Notes under the pieces: model-generated | Seen by the model: only the letters and a program-made list of their open reading frames with translations | Told to the model about the DNA's origin: nothing | Database searches by the model: none | In this document: in pieces, positions 10,701 to 20,273 of the stretch | Layout of the letters: each line of letters begins with the position of its first letter | How positions within the stretch are numbered: the stretch's first letter is position 1 | Origin: Podochytrium sp. JEL0797 | Lineage: Eukaryota; Chytridiomycota; Chytridiomycetes; Chytridiales; Chytriomycetaceae | Assembly (NCBI GenBank): GCA_027596195.1 | Contig: JADGJG010000357.1 | Span: forward strand, 1-22,745 | DNA length: 22,745 nt | Direction of reading: 5' to 3' | Translations under genes and position numbers: made by a program

Positions 10701-11575
10701 AGGGCGGGTTTGCCGAGTTGTTGGAGTACTTTCTGTCAAAACAGCGGTACGCCGTGGTGGGTGGGAGGTACGTGATGGTGCGAGACATGTATTTGGTGCC
10801 CGTGCGTGCTGGGGAAACGGTGCCACAGACGATTACTGTTTTGTCCAAATTCAACGTTTCTGATAAAACTGATGCGGGGGATCGGTTGTTTGGGGTCATG
10901 ATTTTGGATAAGGCGTTCTTTGGTTCTTCGGCGGCGGCTGGTTCGGGGGCGGCAAATTCTTCAGTCAAGCGAGCGTCTGCTTCTTCGAGTCTGCCGAGCA
11001 AGAGAGTTTCTTCTGGGCCGAATTCTGTTCCCGTCAAACGAGGTGCGTTTTTCCTTCTTTTGGGAATTCTCGAAAATTTCAATGTTTTTCCAAACCCTTG
11101 TCTCGCTACCGCTGCTCCCCCCCTCCCCTCCCCGCAAACCAAAACAAATAAATTGCATACTCATTCCCCCCTTCCCTCCAAAAAAAACTATCCACCCACA
11201 GAACCTGCCAGAGACCCCCGCGCTCGTCCACCCTCCACTGTCGCCGCACCACCCCCACCTCAACCCACCCTCCCAACCACGACCGTCCCCGCCTGGGCCG
11301 CAACTTTATCCCAATTCGCAAAACAAGAAACCCAACACACGGCGGCGCCACTCGGGATCCTACCCCCGGCACCATCCGCCACAGCACTCGCACTACTCAT
11401 GCAACTGCAGATGCAGCAACAAAAGAACGTTGCGCCGTCAGCAGCGGCGGCGCCTCCGGCCGTGACTGCGCAGGGACTCGCGGGACTGTTGAGTCACATT
11501 CAGGCGCAGAGTAAGCAGCAGCAGCAGTATGGGGGTGGTGCGAGTGTGGGGAGTTCGTTGTATGGGAGTCATTGA
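7721..11575 (+). CDS. BYE1/PHF3/DIDO-like transcription regulator (PHD, TFIIS-like and SPOC domains)
   Basis: Clear exons: 7721-7912, 8007-8137, 8181-8284, 9098-9607, 9689-11042, 11202-11575. Introns of 94, 43, 81 and 159 nt join in frame. An acidic N-terminus (DDEDSDGDE) precedes a complete Cys4-His-Cys3 PHD finger (YCICR, CDNCKDW, YHGAC, CPFC) split by the 43-nt intron. PHD fingers of this group read H3K4 methylation. A proline/threonine-rich linker leads to the TFIIS-like central domain (about 9344-9850; RSLVRKSFGDLLRGIL, YKSKFRSLQFNLKDKKN, ANDLANDEIK). A SPOC domain follows (about 10429-10915; WTGTVRMP to LFGVMILDK), then a Gln-rich tail. In yeast Bye1 and human PHF3 this trio binds RNA polymerase II and chromatin during elongation. 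Between 8285 and 9097 the phase must change and at least one exon is missing from the model. One reading puts an exon at about 8435-8690 with a Cys motif (KVRC, PGPPCRARNP, QC) resembling the zinc knuckle after the DIDO PHD finger, but it needs a 32-nt intron. Confidence 0.87.
7928..7969 (+). repeat. (TTC)14 microsatellite in intron 1 of the BYE1-like gene
   Basis: Fourteen perfect TTC triplets begin 15 nt after the GTCTGT donor of intron 1, so the intron is mostly polypyrimidine. The opposite strand is (GAA)14. The tract is a mirror-symmetric homopurine-homopyrimidine run able to form triplex DNA and prone to length change. Confidence 0.95.
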
Positions 11576-11908
11576 AGAAGTTGTTTTTTGCTGAATGTTG
11601 GCAGCCAAAAAGGAGTTGTGTATTTTTTTATTCTTTTTTTTTGTTGTAAATACACCCGGTGATGTTGTGGGATTTGCTTGCTGGGTGTGGAGTTTGGGAG
11701 TGCGGGGATGGTGTGGGGGATGGGGGTCGGGGGGGGAGGGATGGGTGATTTTCTGTGGGGAAGGGGGGCGGTTTGTTGCACGAGTTCCTACTATTTTCAG
11801 ATCTTCTCAGCAGATTAGAATCAAAATAAGGCTTCTTCTTTTCTCCTTTTGCTGCCGATCCGCCATTTTTGAGTGGGGAAAAAAATTTTAATAAATTTCA
11901 TTCTCGAA
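11576..11908. other. Intergenic region between the BYE1-like and phosphoesterase genes
   Basis: 333 bp holds the 3' UTR of the BYE1-like gene and the promoter of the phosphoesterase gene. A T-rich run at 11622-11643 follows the stop by about 50 nt and may mark the 3' end. A G-rich stretch (about 11690-11770) comes next. An A/T-rich segment (about 11879-11900) lies directly before the phosphoesterase ATG. No gene is supported here. Confidence 0.6.
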
Positions 11909-13543
11909 ATGCTCGCCGCCTTCAACGCTGCAGTCAAGACGGGCATCCATGCCGTCGAAGATGGCCTGCACGCTGTGGAACACGTGATTGGAGACCTGAC
12001 CGGGTTGCAACTTGGCCCAGAGCCCGTAACCAAGGTCATGACGGAACTTGAACTCGAGGTAAGGCGAGCGTGCCCGATCGATTTGATTGGTTGATCATGA
12101 CTGACTCCTTCTCTCATCGCAGGACGGCCACCCCATCAAACACTTTGTCGTGATCTGCATGGAGAACCATTCATTCGATAACCTGTTTGGCTGGTGGGCC
12201 AAGAACAAGCGGCATGTGAATGGAATCCCGCCTGGCGCGCACAACGTGGATTCGAAAACCGGCAAGATCTGGTATGCGAAGCCGAATGCGACGTATGTGC
12301 AGGAATTTGACCCGGACCATGAGACGGCGGCCACGACGCAGCAGATTTATGGGATGGCGGCGTTGGATTCTTGCAAGCCAATGTGAGTGCGCAAAAGTCC
12401 AATTACAAAGCAAGACACACTTTTAATCAGTGAATTTTATTTAAAAGGGGTGCTCCCTCCATGTCCGGATTTGTGGACCAAGCCATCGCCACAGACGTGT
12501 TGGGACTCAACGACAACGACCCCAAGCTCATCTCGCCCGACTTGGCCGCCGAAACCGTCATGTCGGGATACACCCCCTCCCAAATCCCCATCTTTTGCAA
12601 ACTCGCTGAAGAATTCGCCCTCTTTGACGCATGGCACGCCGGGATTCCCGGCCCCACGTTCCCAAACCGCGTCTTCCTGGCCTCGGCAACATCCAACGGC
12701 ATGTCCCACAACGACAATGGCGAGTTCGTGGGTGGGCTTCCCCAGCCTTCGCTCTTCAAGATGTTTGAAAACAAGGGATTGAGCTCCAAGAATTATTACG
12801 GCCAAATCCCCACCGGCCTCATTTTCGACGATTTCCGTGGACTCGTGGCCGAAGACACGCTTCACTTGAGACCCGGCTTCCACACGGGGAATATGGCCGA
12901 ATTCAAGGCGGACGCGGAAGCTGGAAAGCTACCCCACTTTTCGTGGATCGACCCCATCTTTGTACAAGCCCCCGGATTCCTAGCCGACGACATGCACCCA
13001 CCCCACGATGTCGCGCGTGGCGAAGCCCTCATCAAAGAAATCTACGAAACACTCCGCGCGTCTCCGCAGTGGGAGGAAACCGCGCTCCTCATCACATTTG
13101 ACGAACACGGTGGATTCTACGATCACGTTGTCCCACCCACGAACGTTCCGTGTCCAGACAAGGCATCGGCCGATAATGCTGAATTCAAGTTTGACCGTTT
13201 GGGACTGCGCGTGCCAACCCTCCTCATTAGCGCGCATACCCCCAAGGGAGTCGTGTACCATGACCCCATCACCCCTGCCCCTGAGAAATTCGCTCAATTC
13301 CACACAAGCAAGTTTGACCACTCCTCCCTGGTGCACTCGATGAACGACATGTTTAATTTGGACGTCGAGTTGAACGAACGCGCGCAGTGGTCGGGGTCGT
13401 TTGCGAAAATGTTCACCAAGGCCGCGAGGACGGATTGTCCCGTTGCGTTGCCGGACGCGCCGGTGATTACGGAACAGGCGGAGAGGTATGATGAGAAGTC
13501 ACAGTGGACATCGGTGATTAAGACGGTTCAGGGGTTGTTTTGA
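11909..13543 (+). CDS. Phosphoesterase family protein (phospholipase C / acid phosphatase type)
   Basis: Three exons (11909-12058, 12123-12382, 12448-13543) with GT-AG introns of 64 and 65 nt give 501 residues. The fold is the alkaline-phosphatase-like phosphoesterase family (PF04185), which includes bacterial phospholipases C and AcpA-type acid phosphatases. The family signatures are clear: ICMENHSFDNLFG near residues 61-73 (metal site and nucleophile region), PHFSWIDP, FDEHGGFYDHVVPP near residue 355, and FDHSSLVHSM near residue 428. Family members hydrolyse phosphomonoesters or phospholipid head groups. The N-terminus is amphipathic with no convincing signal peptide; a GTG start 36 nt upstream would add a short hydrophobic stretch, but the ATG is preferred. 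The protein may therefore be intracellular, unlike most homologues. The substrate is not determinable from sequence. Confidence 0.9.
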
Positions 13544-13852
13544 GGGAAAGTGAATGGAATAAGTGAATATATTTTTTTTGTATCGGTATTTAACTTGGTG
13601 AAGGACGTGCTGGAATTGCTGGTACCCCCCCCCCCCCCCTCTGGCTGCATGTCAACAAAAACGGCGGAAGAGCAATCGCAGGAGTTGGCGGAGGCGGCAT
13701 CATCTACATGGTCCTCACCATTCGGCATCCTCTCGGACATCCTCCCCTCCAGCGATCGCATAAAACAAAAGAAGTCTCGGCGCCTTTTCTGGCCTCTGTT
13801 CAGCCCTCGGTCCATTAATGGGAGCCGGGGTTAAAACCACCGTTTGGGCGCC
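13544..13852. other. Convergent 3' region with a C15 tract
   Basis: About 309 bp lies between the stop of the phosphoesterase (+) and the stop of the small minus-strand gene, so it holds two facing 3' UTRs. It contains 15 consecutive C at 13625-13639. The plus strand has a 61-codon ATG frame at 13649-13834 that I do not count as a gene. Confidence 0.6.
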
Positions 13853-14144
13853 TTATCCCTCCTCACTTCCACCGCGTTTCTGCACTTCCCACCCATCGAA
13901 GGATCCGTGAAGAAGTTGTGAGGTGTATGAGGTTGTGAGAAGTGGATACAGGTGCTGTAGTGGAAGGATTTGGAGAAGCCGAAAAAGGGGGAGTTGGAGG
14001 GTGCGTTGAAGCAAGTGATTAAAAAAATAATCGGGGGAAATCGCTTACCCCGGGGCCGAAGCCCAAATGCCTGCCGAGGCGAATTTTTTCGTACAGGGAG
14101 TACTGCGATGGGTCATGGCCCAGTTCGAGCAGGTGAAGGTGCAT
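13853..14144 (-). CDS. Small two-exon gene, unknown function
   Basis: Exon 1 at 14144-14049 is 32 codons from an ATG (MHLHLLELGHDPSQYSLYEK...) ending at a consensus GTAAGC donor. A 94-nt pyrimidine-rich intron ends in CTACAG. Exon 2 at 13954-13853 is 34 codons ending ...SFDGWEVQKRGGSEEG before TAA. Both splice sites are phase 0 and the product is 65 residues. Exon 1 looks coding, with mixed hydrophobic and charged residues and no low complexity, but I recognise no family. There is no signal peptide or membrane helix. It lies 151 bp beyond the sugar-transporter stop on the same strand. It is too short per exon for a simple ORF scan and could instead be a chance combination. Confidence 0.42.
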
Positions 14145-14224
14145 GGCTTTTTTTTTTGCAAAACTATTTGACAGGTGTCAAAACAAAACCGACAAACACA
14201 ACCTGAATTCAATTCGCAACATTG

Positions 14225-14230
14225 TTTATT
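14225..14230 (-). terminator. AATAAA polyadenylation signal of the sugar transporter gene
   Basis: The minus strand reads AATAAA about 65 nt downstream of the transporter stop codon, a normal spacing for a cleavage/polyadenylation signal. It also lies 80 nt upstream of the start of the small gene on the same strand. Confidence 0.5.
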
Positions 14231-14295
14231 CAACAAACCACAGACTAAAATTATACACCTAGAGCGACAAAAAAAATCATGAACCCAGGAGCGTT

Positions 14296-15925
14296 TTACT
14301 TGTTGCGCTCCGTGTCCAAAGTAGCACGTCTGCGGATCGATTCTCCTCTCGCCACCTCCCGCACAGCCGCAGAAACAGGCTTCAACTCGACACCCTCCGT
14401 CTTCTCCTTGTCTCCAAACAAGACACCAATCTCCTCCAACGACAAACCCTTCGTCTCGGGCACACAGAACCACGCCCACACAAACATGATGCAGCAGAAG
14501 GTGAAGAAGATCCAGTACACTTTAGGTTCGTTGTTCAAGGCAGAGAAGACGTGGGGGAATCCGAACGAGATGATGGCGTTCCAGCACCAGTTGGTCATGG
14601 TTCCCACACCGTTACCCTTGGCGCGGACACGCAGAGGAAAGATTTCAGATTGGTAAGACCACACAACGGGGCCCCAGGAGTTGGAGAAGGAGATCAAGAA
14701 AATGTAGATGGAAATGATGGCACCCCAGGCAAAAGAGTCATTCACGTTGGTGGACAGAGTGAGGAAAGTGAAAACACCAGCGTGTCCGATGGCTTGACCG
14801 AGTCCTCCCCAGATGAGCAGGGTCTTGCGTCCGAAACGCTCGACTCCCCACATGGCGGGGAAAGTGGCGATAAAGTTGATGAAGGCGTTGGCAAGGGGGA
14901 AGATGATGGCTGTTTTGGAGTGGTCGAAACCCATGGAGTCGAAAATGGAGGCCGAGTAGTAGAGGATGACGTTGATTCCAGAGAACTGCTGGAGGGTTTG
15001 GTTGACAATGGCAATGAGGGTACGTCTGCCGTTGGATCCTTGGAAGAGCTCAGACCAGCTTGCTTGTCCAAGAGACTTGTCGAACGCAGCGGCATCGAAA
15101 ATTTCCTTGCATTCGGCCACCACATCCGCGTCGTTGAGTTCGAGACCACGCAGCTTGGCAATGACGGCTTGGGCCTCTTCGTTGCGGTCGTGGTCGGCCA
15201 TCCATCTCGGGGACTCCGGGATCAAGGACACGAGGATGATGAGCATGGCAGCAGCAGCGACTTCCATACCAAGAGCCAAGCGCCAGGTGAGGTCGTCGTA
15301 TTCGTCGACAGTTGAGATGATGATGGAGTTGACACCGGTGGCGATGAAGATTCCGAGAGTGATCATGAGCTGGTAGATGGTGGTCAAACTTCCGCGCGAC
15401 GCGTTGGAGGCGGTTTCGGCAATGTAGACGGGCACGACCATGGACGAGGTTCCGATTCCGAGACCAGAAACGACACGTCCACAGTACATCTGAGCGATAG
15501 AAGAAGAGGAACACTGGAGAGCACCACCGGTGGCAAAGAGGGCACCTGCCAAGAGGATACTCTTCTTGCGGCCGAGCTTGTCAGCGAGGATGGAAGTTGC
15601 ACCCGCACCGAGAATGCAACCGATGAGGAAAGTCGTGGTGATCAACGATTCGACGTTGGCCTTGGAGCTAGTATCGATGGGCTTGTCGGCCGCGTCGTAC
15701 ATTGGCTTTCCGTTGAGCATTTCGACGAGACCGAACTGCATCTTGAAGGAGATCATGCCGAGAATCTGGCCAATGACACCTGGGAGAGGATATATGTTAA
15801 AAAAGTCTGCTCAAATACATCAAAAACTGCAGTTGCAACTCACCGATTTCATAACCGGAGATGAACCCGCCGACTCCTGCCGCGAAGCCGACAATGTAGT
15901 TGTAGGTGTTACTGCCCTTTCCCAT
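14296..15925 (-). CDS. MFS sugar porter (hexose-type transporter)
   Basis: Two exons (15925-15844 and 15779-14296), joined across a 64-nt GTGAGT...CAG intron in phase 1, give 521 residues. The first exon encodes the start of helix 1 (GFAAGVGGFISGYEIG), which continues as VIGQILGM. Sugar-porter signatures appear in order: LADKLGRKKS after helix 2, GRVVSGLGIG, PVYIAETA, PESPRWM at the start of the central loop, QQFSGINVILYYS in helix 7, ERFGRKT, and PETKGLSLEE after helix 12. The length and twelve hydrophobic segments match the family. It should sit in the plasma membrane and move a hexose or related sugar by proton symport or facilitated diffusion; the exact substrate is not readable. An alpha-arrestin, the class that recruits ubiquitin ligases to such transporters, is encoded about 4.3 kb away. 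Confidence 0.95.
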
Positions 15926-16603
15926 TTTAGAGCTGTTTGCAAAAACAAGAAAAACGACGCGCCGCTTTTTATTTATTCTTTCTGACTCGACATTTGTAAT
16001 TGTGACTCTACATTCACATAAAATTAAGTCACGGAATTCTCCTCCCCTCTTTCCCCTGAAACTACTGTACAGTAATTGAAATCTTAAATCTTGCGCTGAG
16101 TATTGTGGGGTATGGTTGTGGTACAAGATGCTGCTCGTTTCAAAGGAATTAATCAGCGGCGTGGTGAAACCCTCACTTTTTACCCAATTTTGTCATCTTT
16201 AGTAATTGAAGCGAGAGAGGTTGCGCGTGAGGGAGCACTTCACTATGGGGTGTTGTTTTTTCAAAAGATTTCATCAGCTGGATGGGTCACAGATGGGTCA
16301 GCAACTTGACAATTTTGGAAACTCTCGCAACTACCGACTGAGTGGAATCAGCATCTCAACGTTGTTTAAACTATTAATCTCGTAACTCTCATGACTCAAG
16401 CCATCATCAAGCCCCCTCCAGAAATGAAATTATACAACTGTCCTCATGAAATACGGCGCTCCGGCCGCTGCATTCTTGAACCTTTTTGAAGCCGGTACAA
16501 AATGCATAGACAAGTATTAAAGTTTCTGAGTAGTACCTTACTTCCGAAAAAACCAACAAGGTTTTGAAACGCAATGACAAAACTTCCTTTATTCCGCGTC
16601 CGT
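15926..16603. promoter_or_regulatory. Long intergenic region: sugar transporter promoter and lipase 3' UTR
   Basis: At 678 bp this is the longest gene-free stretch of the right half, where other gaps on this strand are 49-151 bp, so it probably carries regulatory information for the transporter. It contains a perfect 12-bp palindrome TACTGTACAGTA at 16063-16074, about 140 bp upstream of the start. CCCCT pentamers at 16044-16048 and 16053-16057 match the yeast stress-response core. A direct repeat of GATGGGTCA lies near 16280-16300. No coding frame is convincing. Confidence 0.5.
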
Positions 16604-17860
16604 TTACTCCACTTTCTCAAAAACATACACGTCCACAAAATGTCCCACCACATCCTCATTTCCTTTAAACCCCTCCGACCTTCTCACAATGGTCGCATGC
16701 GCCCTCCTGAACTCTGACCGCACATGCACACGCTCCCACTCCAACTCATTCAGCTTCTCGAACGCGTACCTTTCTGTATCCACATCACCCTCCCCCTCAG
16801 AACCTCCCTGCGGGACCCACGCGAACGAATGCAACCCATGCACGTCGTTCCATTTCACCTCCTCCCGAGCACCAGAACCAATCATCCGCTTCACACCACG
16901 AACGGCACTGATTCCGTTCCAAAACAGTCTCCTGCCCCCTAACGCCACGAGCGCGATGCAAATGAAGACCGAGAAAAACAGCGGTATCGCGATTTTCTCG
17001 CGGAGCGACTTGACTGGCTCGGGTTCCTCCAGAAGAGGATCCAAAGATGGCGGTGAAAGTGGGTCGAAAACAACCAAGGACGGATATTTTTCGGAGACAG
17101 GTGTGAGTTGTTTGAGGATGGGCTTGGGCGACGGTTCAGTCAAAGGAGAAATGCTGGCCGTGCGGTGGGACACGAGGGGATCGTTTTGTAGGTTCGCGTA
17201 GAGGATTCTGCGCTTGAACTGTGTCGTGAAGAGTGGGTGATTCAGTCCAAGTTTATTTGAAATAGACGGGGGTTGGAAATGACAAACCTTCGCCAGTCCT
17301 TGCCAAAACGGCAACCCCGGATCAGCCAAGACATCCACAGTCTTTCTTCCCTGGACTTCAGTTCGATCCACTCCCATCATTTGCCGTCCCGTCTTGGCAG
17401 TGAAAATCCCCGCGCCGTGATTGAATACGGGATTGAATGCACTCTCTGGGGTCGTTCTGCGGGCCCCGAGGTGCGGAGAAGCGAAGGTGACAAACAGGTT
17501 GGCGATCAAAGAAGGGCGGGAATCGTCGGCTGGAGCAGCATCCTTCTCGCTCCGCAGCAATCCTCTGGCAAACAAGACGCCAACGACATATCGAATCACC
17601 AGTCCGCCAAACGAATACCCAATGAACGAAATATGCGTCACAGTAGGTTTCGTCTCATCGGCTAAACGGGTAAACAGTTGTTCCGCGAGTTGCGCTCCAC
17701 ACCCGTCGACCCCGCCATACGAGTTCGTCCCCGTGTTGAGATTGCAGTTGAGGAATTCGACGTTGGAGGTTTCCTTGGCTTGGATCGAAGCAATGATGAA
17801 CTGCATGTGAGTCTCGTCTCCCCACAATCCATGGTGCAAGACGTAAAGATGGTGGGGCAT
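16604..17860 (-). CDS. DUF676 (ROG1-type) serine lipase with a membrane anchor
   Basis: Exons 17860-17288 and 17218-16604, with a 69-nt in-frame intron (GTTTGT...CACAG), give 395 residues. The N-terminus MPHHLYVLHHGLWGDETHM carries the HGLWG oxyanion motif of the family. The nucleophile elbow GYSFGG places the catalytic Ser near residue 83. FASPHLGAR and FKRRILYAN...ND (catalytic Asp region) follow. A hydrophobic helix (IPLFFSVFICIALVAL) then anchors the protein, before a C-terminal part with WNDVHGLHSF that could supply the His. Yeast Rog1-type members act on monoacylglycerol or other lipids at membranes. The frame is open to an ATG at 17992, which would overlap the RBM25 stop by 83 nt; the 17860 ATG is chosen because family homology begins there. 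Its promoter must lie within the RBM25 coding end. Confidence 0.88.
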   Translation of the reverse strand: MPHHLYVLHHGLWGDETHMQFIIASIQAKETSNVEFLNCNLNTGTNSYGGVDGCGAQLAEQLFTRLADETKPTVTHISFIGYSFGGLVIRYVVGVLFARGLLRSEKDAAPADDSRPSLIANLFVTFASPHLGARRTTPESAFNPVFNHGAGIFTAKTGRQMMGVDRTEVQGRKTVDVLADPGLPFWQGLAKVCHFQPPSISNKLGLNHPLFTTQFKRRILYANLQNDPLVSHRTASISPLTEPSPKPILKQLTPVSEKYPSLVVFDPLSPPSLDPLLEEPEPVKSLREKIAIPLFFSVFICIALVALGGRRLFWNGISAVRGVKRMIGSGAREEVKWNDVHGLHSFAWVPQGGSEGEGDVDTERYAFEKLNELEWERVHVRSEFRRAHATIVRRSEGFKGNEDVVGHFVDVYVFEKVE

Positions 17861-17909
17861 CGCTATTTGAAATTCAAACAGATTTTTTTGACTCGACTTG
17901 AAAATCAAA

Positions 17910-19656
17910 TCACGCAAATCCACGCGCCCTCGATTCCGATTCATACATGACCATTCTCCACAGTTTGCACACAAACACCTCGGCCTCTTCATCCAACAGC
18001 TTGGTCAACTCCTCCACCAGAAACCTCGCACTCTTCCGCTTGCCCACGTTCGTCATGACAAACTCAACAATCTCGGGACTCTCGTCGCCCAACGTCTCGA
18101 CCACCTTCTTGGCCACGAAAGCCTGAATCTTGTTGCGCACAACCTCACCCCCACCTTCCAAAAAGTCCCACTTGACGTCCCACCGCTCGATATCGTCCAA
18201 AGTTGTCGGAAGCGAGCTCACGAGCTCGGCAATTGCCTTCTTGCGTTCCTCCATCGTCATGATTCGTCCAACCACGACTCCGTGACCCCCAGCGACGGCA
18301 TGATAGACTTCCTGTTGTCTTTCGCGCTGCTCAGCCTCGCGTTCCTGCCTCAACCGATCAACGCGCTCCTGCTCCTCCAACTGCTGTCTCTCGAGCTCCG
18401 CCATTTCCTTCTCTCTCAAGGCCTGCATCTCACGCTCCTCTCTCGTATTCTCCATAATTTCCTTCTGCTTAATTTCCATTTCCTCCCTCTCCAAGAACCG
18501 ATCGCGGTTGTCGATATCCCGCTCCCGCCGCAACAAAGGGTTGCGTTTGAAGATCCATCGCGCACGGTCACGGTAAAACTCTTGCTCGCCACGCGCGATT
18601 TCGGCATCATCGTCATATGTCGACAGGAGGATCATCATGTGCTCGCGGGCGTGTTGTTTTTGGAGGCGGGTCGTTTCGAGTTTGGCGGTGGAGGATTCGA
18701 GGTTGTGGATGCGGTGGGATTCTTGGCGTTCGAAGCGCGCCATTCTCTATATTATTTTGGAAGGGTTTGTTGAGAAAAATAGTTTTGACAATCCCAAACC
18801 CCCAAAAACAAAAAAGGTTACCTCCAAATAGGCCTGGTGCATTTCGCGCTCACGTTTCTCCAACCGCCTGATTTCTTCCTCCTCTGTTTCCTCATTGTAA
18901 ACGCGTTTCTTTTGTCCAGCCACAGCGGGCCCGCGCGGTGCCTGTTTCCCACCCTCACCAGCCCCCGCAGCGGCCGCATCCACCCCAAGCGTGCTCAAAA
19001 ACTGCGCAGCATCATCTCCAGTCGCCTCCGTCATCTCAACATCCTCAGTCCACATGCCCGTCTCCTTCAAATACTTTTCCACCTTTTCCTCAATTGCCCG
19101 TTCCTCCTCCTCCAACGGCGCCAACCCCTTTTCCGCCACAATCCTTGCTGCCGCATCCACTGCTGCTGCCCTCGCCCCGACATCGACACGCACAATCAAC
19201 GGATGCCCTTTCAACAGGAGCGGCGTCTCTTTTGCGAGACAGCGGAGGAGGTGGTGGATGGGGAGAGAGGTTTCAAAGGTTGCGAAACCGCAGGGGAGCG
19301 GGGTGGAGTCGAGGGAGGTGACGCGGGTCCAGGTTTTGAGGTCTCCGCAGTTCTGGTTTGCGGGTTTTTAAGGGTTGGTGGCAACGACGGAGAGAACGGA
19401 TATGAAGAATTACCTTCAACAGTTTCGTTATCCATTCATCAGAAGTCGTGGAAGCGATGCTCGAAACGAAAGCAGTGGTGAGTTTGTCGAGGGAAGGATT
19501 GCTGGCTGAGGCGTTTGGCTTTGACTCGGAGGAGGGTGGACGTTGTTGCTGGGTAGGGGGCATGAAGCCTCTCTGTTGAGGGGGTGGCATGAAGCCGCCA
19601 TAGGGCATGGGCGGGGCAAACATGGCTGGTGGGTTTTTGTGCTTGTTTTTTGGCAT
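17910..19656 (-). CDS. RBM25: RBM25-type splicing factor (RRM, charged coiled coil, PWI)
   Basis: Exons 19656-19414, 19352-18822 and 18746-17910, with phase-0 introns of 61 and 75 nt, give 536 residues. A proline/glutamine-rich N-terminus (PPMPYGGFMPPPQQ) precedes an RRM split by intron 1: TTAFVSSIASTTSDEWITKL, then NCGDLKTWTRV and CGFATFE. A Glu/Arg-rich region predicted to be coiled coil follows (REEREMQALREKEMAELERQ). The last 108 residues are a PWI domain, with NKIQAFVAKKVVETLG and LLDEEAEVFVCKLWRMVMYE closely matching animal RBM25. RBM25 binds RNA and U1-associated factors and controls splice-site choice in the nucleus. An in-frame ATG at 19674 would add six residues; MPKNK is preferred. 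The protein is shorter than animal RBM25, chiefly in the charged middle. Confidence 0.93.
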
Positions 19657-19733
19657 CTTCGACAACTTTATCATTCCGAATGCAATAGGAAATCATAGCT
19701 TGTGGATATTCCAGGAATCTGTTATCTGTCGAA

Positions 19734-19743
19734 TTTATTTATT
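19734..19743 (-). terminator. Overlapping AATAAA signals after the MPO1-like gene
   Basis: The minus strand reads AATAAATAAA within 11 nt of the stop codon of the MPO1-like gene, giving two overlapping polyadenylation signals. The next gene starts only 88 bp beyond the stop, so the 3' UTR must be very short or overlap RBM25. Confidence 0.45.
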
Positions 19744-19744
19744 T

Positions 19745-20163
19745 TTACAAACTTCTCTGCCCCGAAAGCGTCTCGAAATACAATCTGAAATCGCCCATCA
19801 ACGACCACACAGGGTACTTGAAGGTAGCTGGTCTGTTCTTTTCGAATCCAAAATGTCCAATCCACGCGAAGCTATATGCCGAAACAACGGCTGGGAGCAA
19901 GAGCTCGGGTTTACCGTAAGCAACGGCTGTGGCAGAGATGCCGAGGAAAAGAGTCGTTCCGATGAAGTGAAGGCGGCGACTGGTGCGGTTGCGGTGTTCG
20001 CCTGCCAGGAGTTGATGAGTCAGAATTGACCTGTGTGCGCGTCGACCATATCCCACCGACTCCACGTACCTAGATAAAAGGGATAAAACTCGCTAAACGA
20101 CTGAATGCTGCGACCAATAGGGTGCGAGAAGACTGCGAAATCGGCGTTGATGAGGCCAGACAT
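19745..20163 (-). CDS. Short MPO1-like (DUF962) membrane dioxygenase
   Basis: Exons 20163-20070 and 20001-19745 are joined across a 68-nt GTACGT...GGCAG intron in phase 1. The junction creates FYPFYLG followed by EHRNRTSRRLHFIGT. The product has 116 residues, the usual size of short DUF962 proteins. Conserved elements include FSEFYPFYL, the metal-binding His of EHRN and RLHF, and AWIGHFGFEKNRPATFKYP with WSLMGDFRLY. Two hydrophobic segments (FIGTTLFLGISATAVAYG and LLLPAVVSAYSFAW) fit an ER membrane protein. Yeast Mpo1 is an Fe(II)-dependent dioxygenase that shortens 2-hydroxy fatty acids in phytosphingosine breakdown; the same activity is inferred here. The frame is open upstream only to a TTG, so the ATG at 20163 is the start. 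Confidence 0.92.
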
Positions 20164-20273
20164 TCCGGGAGATTCGAGATTTTTTTTGGCGCCACACTCA
20201 GCCCGCACAGACGACCGCAATGCACGAAGTCCGTACAATCATTTCTATTCATTGACTACTTTACTGCATGATT

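Noticed and set aside
13649..13834. Plus-strand ATG frame of 61 codons (MSTKTAEEQSQELAE...)
   Set aside because: It lies in a convergent 3' region just after a C15 tract, has no recognisable domain, and ends 19 nt short of the opposing small gene. It is kept as a note only.
14045..14206. Plus-strand frame and GC-rich block near 14045-14140 as an RNA gene
   Set aside because: No cloverleaf or B-box (GGTTCRANYCC) could be drawn. The block is better explained as exon 1 of the small minus-strand gene.
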